From Eupeodes corollae (Eukaryota > Arthropoda > Insecta > Diptera > Syrphidae): a DNA stretch of 64,000 nucleotides. The notes under the pieces were generated by a model. It was not told the origin of the DNA. It saw only the letters and a list, made by a program, of their open reading frames with translations, and made no database searches. Positions 55,826-64,000 of the stretch are shown piece after piece. Position numbers and translations under genes: made by a program. Positions within the stretch are counted from its first letter, which is position 1, and each line of letters opens with the position of its first letter. Where the stretch lies: contig NC_079147.1 in NCBI RefSeq assembly GCF_945859685.1, positions 267,148,572-267,212,571 on the forward strand. Reading direction: 5' to 3'.

Positions 55826-56800
55826 ACGCTCCCATATTCGTTATTTCTTTTCCACATTGACAAGGAATCCTTTTACAAAAAGCATTAAATGAAGTAGTGC
55901 AGAAAAAAAATTAATCAGCTTTCAGTTGAATGAAAAAACATATTCAAACTGTCATTTTGATAGAAGTGGACTTAACTTAATAGTTAGGGAGATTTTTCTT
56001 GACTAACTTTCCAGACAATTTTTCATTAAAGGTGCCTTAATTGAAAAGCAATTTTTTGGCATCTGGCCAATCAGGTACTTGAAACTTGACTAACTTTCAA
56101 GTCCCTTGTGTCGTCTGAACCTGCCCAATGGAATTTTAACATTTTTCGCATTTAATGTTCATTTTTATGTTTATATCTTTAAAGAAATAAAAGTTAATTT
56201 TAATTACTAATATTTAAAAAAAATTCTTCTGCTTCTTTTATTTTTAATGGATTGTTTTAAAAATTTCTCATATGCGACAATTTTGTTTGTCCATTCAATT
56301 AAAATAGTTTAAGTGTTTTTAACTATCAATGAAAAATTCGAATTGAAAGAACATCTTAAGATGCTAAGTAAATGAAAAACTGTGAAAGTAGTTTAGAAAA
56401 AACATTAATAAATGTTTTCAATACTCCACGTATCAAAATTTAATTTAACTATTTAAATAATTGTATATACTCGTACATACATAGTAAAGCAACATTCCTG
56501 AAAACTGTTTCCTTTTTATTTTTTTCAAAACAAAGATTACAAGTCAAAAATCGACTTTCTGAAAAACTATAAAAATAGACTTAAGAACTTTTACCTTTTG
56601 AATACAGTTTATGGTATTTGCGACAGAAACATTTGTTAATTGTTTAGTTTTCTGGTTATTGTCTTTATTAGTCTCTACTAAATTTTTTAATAGAGGCGTT
56701 TAAATTTTAGACTTTTGGATTTTTTATTTATACATATGTAGGTATGTATCTATAAAAACATCAGAAATTTAATTTCGTTCTTCTAACAAATTTGTTTACT
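55826..56800. other. AT-rich, no gene recognised
   Basis: No motif or terminus identified between the array and the RTE-like fragment. Confidence 0.5.
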
Positions 56801-56805
56801 TAATT

Positions 56806-57375
56806 AAGGTGGCGCTACAGTCCTGTGTGAACTAGGGCCTCACCCAACAAACTTCTCCATCTAGCTCGGTCCCTAGGTAGATGTCTCCAGTTTCGCGCTC
56901 CAAGTTGGATGAGGTCACTTTCCACTTGTGCCCGCCTCCTGATCCGCGGTAATCCTCTAGGCGCTGCCCAGTGGGTGTGGATTCGAAGACTTTCCGGGCA
57001 GGAGCATTGGTTTCCATGCACTCTATGTGACCCACCCATCTTAGTCGTTGGACTTTTACCCTTCTAGATAAGTCTATGTCGCTGTACAGCTCGTCGTTTC
57101 ATCTTCTCCTCCAATCCCCTTCGATCCATACGGGTCCGTAGATCACACGAAGAACTTTTCTCTCGAAGCGACCCAAGGTGCTTTCATCCGCTTTTGTCAT
57201 AGTCTATGCTTCTTCACCGTATATCAAGACGGGCATGATAAGGGTCTTATTAGCTACATTTTGGACCTTTGAGAAAGGATCCAAAGAAACAGCGAGTAGC
57301 AAGAGTTATTCTTCGTTTGATCTCAGCGCTGGTGTTGTTTTCTGCGTTTATAGCGGAGCCTAGGTAGACGAAGTC
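56806..57375 (-). mobile_element. RTE-like LINE copy 3, 3' part, cut by the duplication edge
   Basis: Matches 30325-30910: 3' terminus GGTGGCGCTACAGTCCTGTG (56807), C-terminal ORF pieces with NAPARKVFESTPTGQR (56900-57030) and the FERKVLRVIYGP-like block near 57150. The match stops within GTAGACGAAGTC at 57375, and the duplicated segment begins on the next base, so the breakpoint lies inside this LINE. Confidence 0.85.
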
Positions 57376-58296
57376 CTTAAAAATATTCCTGATAAAAAGT
57401 TGCAAAAGTATAAAATTAGACAATAAAGAATGGAATTGTATCTGCCGAATTCTAGTAAGGAGCGGAAGTATGGAAAAGATTAAGACTTTAAGGCATTAAC
57501 CAAAATTCGAACAAGATGACATAGAATTAGAGTGTTAAAAGCTGATAAACAAATGCGTTTAATAGGTTAAAGCTATTTTATTTTCAATTTTTCAATTTTA
57601 TAGGCCGTATTTTATTATCTCTTCTTATAATATTTATACTCCTTTCCTAAAGTTAGGAACGTTTGACGTAATATTATGGAAGGGGCTAGGGTGATAAATG
57701 TAAGATCAGATTTTGTATATTAAATTCAGCTTCCTAATTCTTACTATTTAAAACATTCTCATAAACATTATTTCTGTGCTAAAAAAGGTAAAAGCTCTTA
57801 GCCGATTTAATTGGTTTTAGCTTCTTTTATATATTCTATACACAAACAATTTTTCTTTTTTACTCTCGCTGATAAATCGTTGAAAACAAGAAAATAATGA
57901 CCTTTTGTAAAATAGCTTAAGTTTAGTTTGTAGGTTTTACAAAAGGTAAAACAATGCAGGAGATGATGATTCGTATTATGCATCAATTCAATAATAGCCA
58001 GAAATGATTTTGGTAAAATATCTTAAGTAGTTTTTATGTTCGATATTAATTAAAAACGTAAGATCGCTTATGCCAACCTTAGATGTTTTACCACAAACAG
58101 TTTTTAGTTTTACAAGTCTTTTATTAACTCAAAATGTTTTACCATATTGCTTTAATAAAAAAAAGAATACAAATAAAAACACATTCACAATTAAACCGAG
58201 CTAAGATGTTTTAAAACATTAAGTTACTTTACCGTCTGCAAGTTAACTGTAAATCACTGATATTTTTTTTTTTTCAGAGATCTTAAACGTGCATTT

Positions 58297-60709
58297 TTTT
58301 TATTTATTCAGCTTAATACAAGCTATCATAACTTAACTTAACACTAGCTTAACATTTTTTTTTGCAGTTCTTGTTATCAGTTTGAACATTAATTCATGTG
58401 GGCCCAAGGCCCACATAAAGCTCTTTAATGTACAAGAACTATCAATTTTGGTCTTATTTGACTTAAAATTACAAGGGATGAGGAATTCGGACTCAAAAAG
58501 GGAAAAAGTAAAGGGTATCTTTCAGATGGGATTTGAAAATATTGAAATCGATGACTACCATAGCAGCGTTGCAGTGACGAAGAATTCTGGAAATTGGTTC
58601 AAAGTGCCCGTTATTAGTGCGGTGATGAGGGATATAGAAAAGGGAAACAGATCGCAGATTTCGAGGGTTGGTGTTAAGATCAATATCACTTAGGAGTGCC
58701 GGGGAATCTATATTGCCCATTAACAATTGGTGAGCAAATAATATATCGGCGTTTTTGCGTCTTATATATAAGAGCTGCAAACCTATATCAGTTTTAGTCG
58801 ATCGGCATAAGGAGGAAAGTTGGATGTATCCCCGGGGAGGCCACGTACGGCAACGAAACGTCTTTGAACATTTTTAATTCTGAGTGAATGGTTTTCATAA
58901 AAGGGAGACCATACTTGGCATACATATTCAAGATGAGGACGGGCTAGGGAAATGTAAAGCGCTTTAGTTACAAAGGGGTTAGAAAATTCTTTTGACCATC
59001 TCTTAATAAAACCGAGAGATCTATTAGCTTTATTAATAATTTGGTCAAAATTGGAATTTAAATTCAGGTGTTTGTCACACATAATACCAAGATCTCTAAT
59101 AGAATCGACTACGTTGACAGCGGATTTGTTTGCGCGAAAAGGTCATTTGTTTACATTTAGCTACATTTAGAAATTATGCATGCACCAAACAAAAAAGATA
59201 TTAAGATCATTTTGTAAAAGTAAGGAATCAGATGAAGCAGAGCTAATCTTAAAAATGTTCTTATCATCCGCAAACATTAGGATATCTGAGTTTTTTAATT
59301 TAAGAAAGACATCGTTAACAGATAAGACGAAGAGAAGGGGGCCAAGGTGACTACCTTGTGGGACTCCAGAAGTTGCATGTATAGGACTGAAGACTGAGTT
59401 ACGAAAAAGGACTCTATAAGTTCTATTCGCAAGTTAGGAGCTTATCCAGTTTATAAATATAGATGGAAAGCCTAGGGCTCTTAGTTATCTTATGGGATAT
59501 TTTATCAAAGGCTTTGCTGTAATCAGTGTATACAACATCAACTTCTTTTCCATTCTCAAGGGCTGACAAAACTGTGGATATAAATTCAATTAAGTTAGTC
59601 GTAGTGGATCTACCTTTAAGAAAACCATGTTGAGCGGGGTATAATAAAGGCTTGCAATGGAAATAAACGGAATCATAAACTAAGCTTTCAAAAAGTTTTG
59701 GAAGGCATGAAAGTTTAGCAATAGGTCTATAATTGTTAATTTCAGTTTTATTGCCTTGTTTATGAATGGGAAATATAAATGAATCTTTCCATATATGAGG
59801 AAACACACCTTGGAAAAGAGAGTGTTCAAAGAGTGCAGTTATAGAGGCTTTGACAGAGAATGCATACATTTTTTTAGAACCACGGATGGGACGCCATCAG
59901 GACCAGAGCTAAAGTTTTCTTTGAGGCTTACGATTTTGGCAAGTACCATTTCTTCAGTTATTGTAAACGTTGAAAGGGAGGTTTGAGTGCAACCATCTAA
60001 ATAACTAAAGTAGTGTGGATCAGGATCATGCAGATGTTCAGTATACGATTTGATAAAGTAATTAGCAAATAGATTTGATATGGTTGTTGGATCAGAGGAG
60101 ATTATGTTGGAGAAACTCATTGAAGGTGGAAACCCATCAGATTTTCGTTTGACATTTATAAACTTGAACAATTTCCTTGCAACAGAAAGAAGGTTATTTT
60201 CCATTTGGTTAAGGTATTGGTTATAAAGGGATTCCTTTAATTCAGAGAAAGAATTATAGGGGAGAAGATAGTTGTTGTGATCTTCCAAAGCTTGTTACGG
60301 GTATTTCTTAGGCTACGAAGCTCTCTGTTGTACCAAGGTTGAGCAGAGGTGAAATATTTTTTACGAGAGAACTTTACTGATTCTTCAATACAGTACAAAA
60401 GAATCAAATAAAACCAATCTGTAAGGGACTCAACTGTTAAGTGGAAGGATCTTAATTCAAAGTCGGCTTAGCTAAGAAGATTGTTAAATTTGGAGAAATC
60501 AGCCCTACGAAAATCATAACAGTTATTTGCAATCAGATGAGAATATGAAATCGAGGTGTCTCCCCATAAAGTTTGCTACTCCATTTACTTGGAAAAGACC
60601 ACAATCAGACAGACGATCAATGAACAGCGATTCCGATTCAAAAGAGATGTTGTTTGGAAAAAAGGATGTCTGATCATCTGAGGTGGGCCAATTGAGATGG
60701 GGAAGATTA
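58297..60709 (-). mobile_element. Jockey-like LINE inserted only in duplication copy 2
   Basis: Minus strand. ATTT at 58293-58296 and 60710-60713 flanks it; the empty site in copy 1 is 46039-46042. Blocks: an endonuclease end (60300-60700), the linker SFSELKESLYNQYLNQMENN, NNYRPIAKLSCLPKLFESLV, YTDYSKAFDKISHKI (59500-59560), an ADD region near 59270-59300, and C-terminal RPHLEYVCQVWSPFYENHS (58860-58930) with an FKSHLKDTLYFFPF end (58493). T-rich 58297-58310 marks the A-rich tail. Frame breaks make it inactive. Related to, but distinct from, the copy at 23455. Confidence 0.88.
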
Positions 60710-60827
60710 ATTTCGCAAGTTTCTTAAAAGAATCTAACCAGTTCTTTATTCCGATTATTTATCTTTGACTTAGAACTAGAGATAAGTCTTAAAACTTAAA
60801 TGTTATTGTTTTTTTTTGTCACTAGGC

Positions 60828-61070
60828 ATGAATCTTTACACTGCATGTCATGAAACCAATGTTAAAGATCCAGAAAATATTTCAAGCACAAGTCGATGTT
60901 TGCTTTCTATTGAGAAGTCGACAGTTAATAGAGTTCAAAATGACCTTCAGAGTTCAAATAATGATGAATCTTATGAATTTTTGAGAGCGGGCATAAATAC
61001 AACGATTTTGATTTCTATGATATTATCCAAGTTTCCGCTTGCCCTCAAGAATCTCTTCATATAGTGAGTT
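60828..61070 (+). pseudogene. Small acidic reading frame in duplication copy 2
   Basis: ATG at ~60828 (MNLYTACHETNVKDPENISS) continues in frame through LLSIEKSTVNRVQNDLQSSN and DESYEFLRA. A deletion relative to copy 1 then shifts the frame before the Asp-rich block. Copies 1 and 2 therefore carry different lesions. Function unknown. Confidence 0.35.
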
Positions 61071-61609
61071 AAGTAAAGAATAGAAGATTCCGGGCGGTTT
61101 TTGGAGACACCCTTTACTATGTGATGAAAAAAGTCTCAAAGTCAGAAATATTATGAAAATACTGGTCTATAATATTTCAATAGTTCAGGAAAGCGTATAC
61201 GAAAAAATTGGTTAGAAGAAAGGTAATTAGAACCCTGTCGAACGAAATATGGTGAAACGATTTCATATTTTCGAACATTATTGGATGTTTGGAAGCTACA
61301 AAATGCGATCTGCATTTGTTGCTGGCCAAGTCGTTGTTGCATAAAAGAAAACTGAAGAAAGGATCCATACAATTTACGAAATCGAACCCATTACAACTTT
61401 TTTTTTTAAACTTATGGCCAAAGGATACAAATTTGTCAAAAATGTTTTACGTTTTGAAATTGTACGAGGCGTAGCAGTTTATTAAAACAGTTGTGTAAAA
61501 AAACACTCGAGTCTCCTGCGTTATCAATTTTTAAGTTCAATCATAGAATAATATCAAATCAAATGCTGATGTATCAAAAAAAATATGATAAAATTAGGTT
61601 TTGTCAACA

Positions 61610-62095
61610 GTTACAAATCTCCTTACATTCTAAAACATATGTTCACACGCTTTAGAAGAAGGTTTTGAAGTTGACTATGTATACACTGACTTTTCTAAAG
61701 CTTTTGACCAACCTAGCCACAGAATTATTTTATTTAAACTTATAGCTTGTAGTTTTCCACCATTTTTCTTAGCTTGAAACAAGCCATACCCTGAAACCAG
61801 ATCTTATGAGGTAAAAGTTAGAAATTGTCATTCTGAACCTTTTTTTTTCTCAATCTGGTGTTCCCCAGGGAAGCCATCTTAGCCCTTTTCTATTCATCCT
61901 GTCTATTTATTTATTATTTATTTAATTATATTTATTGCAATAAAAAATTACAATAAATAGTTGAAATATGAAGGTGTTAACAATAGAGCCATCAACCGGT
62001 TGATCCTATGGTCGGCTGGTTGGAGGCTTGGACAAACGTTCAATAGGTGTTCTATTGGCATTTTTTGTGGGTTTTTGCAGAATAAACAGAAGTTT
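61610..62095. mobile_element. Jockey-like (+) and LINE 3' end (-) remnants, duplication copy 2
   Basis: 61650-61900 plus strand: VYTDFSKAFDQPSHRIILFK, then a degraded stretch. 61905-62095 minus strand: the CLFCKNPQKMPIEHLLNVCP motif with an AT-rich tail at 61905-61930. Parallel to 47480-48135 in copy 1. Confidence 0.6.
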
Positions 62096-62096
62096 T

Positions 62097-64000
62097 TTAT
62101 TATTATTATTATTATTCCAAGCTTTATTCACTCATTGATACTTTAAAATTTACAATAATTTTATAATTATCATTTAATTGACTATATTTACATTACATTT
62201 AAACTAAAATTAATTAAATTACAAGAAACAAATAATCCAATCAAGGTTTAAAACTAATTTAAATATATAAATTATTTGAAAAGAGAGGTATAATTTTAGT
62301 GCTTCTCTCCAATAAAGTGGGCATATTTTTCGGATGTCATCCTTCCAGCGTTTATGTTGTCCACCTACGCTTCTTTTGCTTTCTAAGGGTATCCATTCGG
62401 TTACTAATTTTGTCCATCGATTATCAGGTGTACGTATTACATGTCCTGCCCATTCCCATTTGAGTTTCTTAAGCCTGTGTTTAACGTCTTCAACATTAGT
62501 TTGACTTCTTATATTCTGATGGTTAATTTGCTGGGCAATAAGAACGTTCAAAATAGCTCTCTCCATTGCTCTCTGACATGATTGGAGTTTCATTTCAGTA
62601 TTTTTCGTGACTTGCCAAGTTTGGCACCCATAGGTGAGGACTGGAATAACTGTTGAGTCAAACACATATTTCCTTGTTTTATTCGAAATATTCAATGTAA
62701 GAAGATGCTTAACGTTGCAGAACTGCCTCCAAGCGTTCGTCATTCGCTGCTCTATATACTTTTTTTCTTTTTCTTTGAATGAGATAATCTGACCAAGGTA
62801 TGTGTAGTCTTCAACGTATTCTAGTATATTGTTATTACAACTAACTGGATCATAAGCACCATTTGTCATAATTTTAGTTTTCTGTTGATTTGTTGACAAC
62901 CCAATATTTCTGGATTCCGAGCACAGTTCGTTCAGCATCGTTTGAAGTTCTTCACTGCTGTTTGCGATAATTATAATGTCATCGGTAAATCGGAGGTTTG
63001 AGAGACATTTTCCATTTATCTTCAATCCTTTGTCTTCCCAGTCTAGCTTTCTAAATACTCCTTCTAAGGCTGCAGAAAAGAGTGCTGGTGAAATTGGATC
63101 TCCTTGCCTTACACCTAGCGATATTTTAAAATCTGGTCCGATTCATTCCGTTTTTATGTGGGATGTGCTCCTGTCATCCATTTTCTTTAGGATTCGAATT
63201 ATTTTTTCGTCTACACCTTGATTGAGAAGCGCCTTTCGAATAAATCTCTGCTCTACTGTGTCAAACGCTTTTGCAAAATCGATGAAGGCAAAGTATATTG
63301 TGATGTTATACTTACATTTTTCTATTATTTGATTAACGGTTTGTAGATGATCTATTGTCGAAAACCTGATCTAAAACCGGCTTGTTCAAAAGGTTGATTT
63401 AAATTAAGAGTGGTTTTCATTCTCTCAAATAAACACTTCGCAAAAACCTTGTATATCGATGATATTATGCTTATCGGGCGATAATTGTTGATATCGTCCC
63501 TGTTCCCTTTTTTATGTATGAGAATTATTTCCGATTTCGTCTGGCCAATGAAAAGTTACCGAACTTTAGGTATTCAGCTAATATCCCATAGTTTCCTTTG
63601 CTTTTTTCATTCTTTAAACTATTCGCTCTATTTCACTTTTAAAAATGGTGGAAAATCTTCTTCCTGGTTTTGTCGCTCTAGAAATATATCATCAGTGTCT
63701 ATTATGCGTGTTTTGTATAGATCAATGTAAAAGTTTGGAGCTATTTGGGTCATATTCTTCCTTTCGTGAATTCTTTTACCATTATCCGCCATTGCTGTTA
63801 TCCACTCTTTATAATCTTGGATTGCACTCTTTGCCTTTTTTATTGATCTCGTTTCTTCGATTACTGTCTTTAAGAGGTTGTCATTGAATTTTTGGATGTC
63901 TTCTTGACAACGTTTCAGATCCTGTTTTTCTTGGGCATTCAGATTGGTCTTTTTTCGAAGTTTGTTAAGCTTTTTTCGAATAGGTGGATATGTGTAAGGT
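62097..64000 (-). mobile_element. RTE-clade LINE 2 in duplication copy 2, runs off the window
   Basis: Minus strand, same family and position as 48137-50002. The frame 62219-63025 has CLSNLRFTDDIIIIANSSEE (FTDD where copy 1 has FADD) and the RTE C-terminal WEWAGHVIRTPDNRWTKLV, ending differently because ~50 bp including the YAQ end are deleted near 62299. Upstream RT pieces lie at 63080-63480 and a linker at 63560-64000. The endonuclease, if present, lies beyond the window. Confidence 0.85.

Larger units (their letters stand above)
57376..63906. repeat. Segmental duplication, copy 2
   Basis: Counterpart of 45139-50002. It carries the private Jockey insertion 58297-60709, lacks the SINE, and keeps extra sequence at 61315-61395. 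Beyond 63906 the RTE LINE continues, whereas copy 1 switches to unrelated sequence. Confidence 0.92.

Overview
The window reads as AT-rich, transposon-dense chromosomal DNA of a fly, probably a brachyceran dipteran with a large genome. The evidence is short introns (65-95 bp) with GT-AG borders, TATA plus TCA-type initiator promoters, NF-kappaB and GATA sites upstream of small immune-type peptide genes, and a mobile-element set typical of Diptera: Jockey/CR1/RTE/LOA-like LINEs, a Ty3/gypsy element, Helitrons, mariner-like transposons, a hAT fragment and a tRNA-derived SINE. No rRNA, stand-alone tRNA, CRISPR or bacterial operon is seen.

Layout. 1-9.2 kb: LINE fragments, a dispersed AT-rich repeat, a SINE, and a fragment of a multicopy PIN-like protein between inverted repeats. 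10.1-16.2 kb: a decayed Helitron split by a Ty3/gypsy element (10523-14749, target duplication TATA). 16.2-25.6 kb: more LINEs (an I/LOA-like RNase H piece, a PHD-finger CR1-like element, two Jockey-like elements) and a second SINE. 25.6-27.1 kb: a broken HPF1 gene, a short unrecognised reading frame and a mariner fragment. 27.7-45.0 kb: the host-gene core. It holds three small two-exon genes on the minus strand (A 27686-27958, B 38427-38716, C 44509-44894) and a truncated fourth copy (D 34365-34466), all encoding the same short cationic HHGRHG...YKF peptide. RTE, hAT, Helitron, mariner and MITE sequences separate them. 45.1-64 kb: a segmental duplication (45139-50002 and 57376-63906). Its two copies carry different later insertions and flank a Helitron with both termini (51094-54735) and a LOA-like LINE fragment.

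How the parts fit together. Genes A, B and C share one promoter plan in the same order and spacing: a GGGGAxTTTT kappaB-like site, a GATA site, TATAAAA, and an initiator 34 bp downstream. That is the architecture of fat-body, infection-induced genes in flies. C encodes a signal peptide, a pro-region with an RHVR cleavage site, and the mature peptide. A and B encode only Met-Ala-Asp spliced straight onto the mature peptide, so they are predicted to stay inside the cell. This pair of leaderless immune-peptide paralogues is the most interesting system I can find here. The mobile elements also form a linked set: the SINE has the same 3' end as the RTE-like LINE, which suggests the LINE machinery moved it.

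Limits. All calls come from reading the sequence. Family names rest on recognised motifs, not on searches, and element borders are approximate unless a target duplication or terminus is cited.
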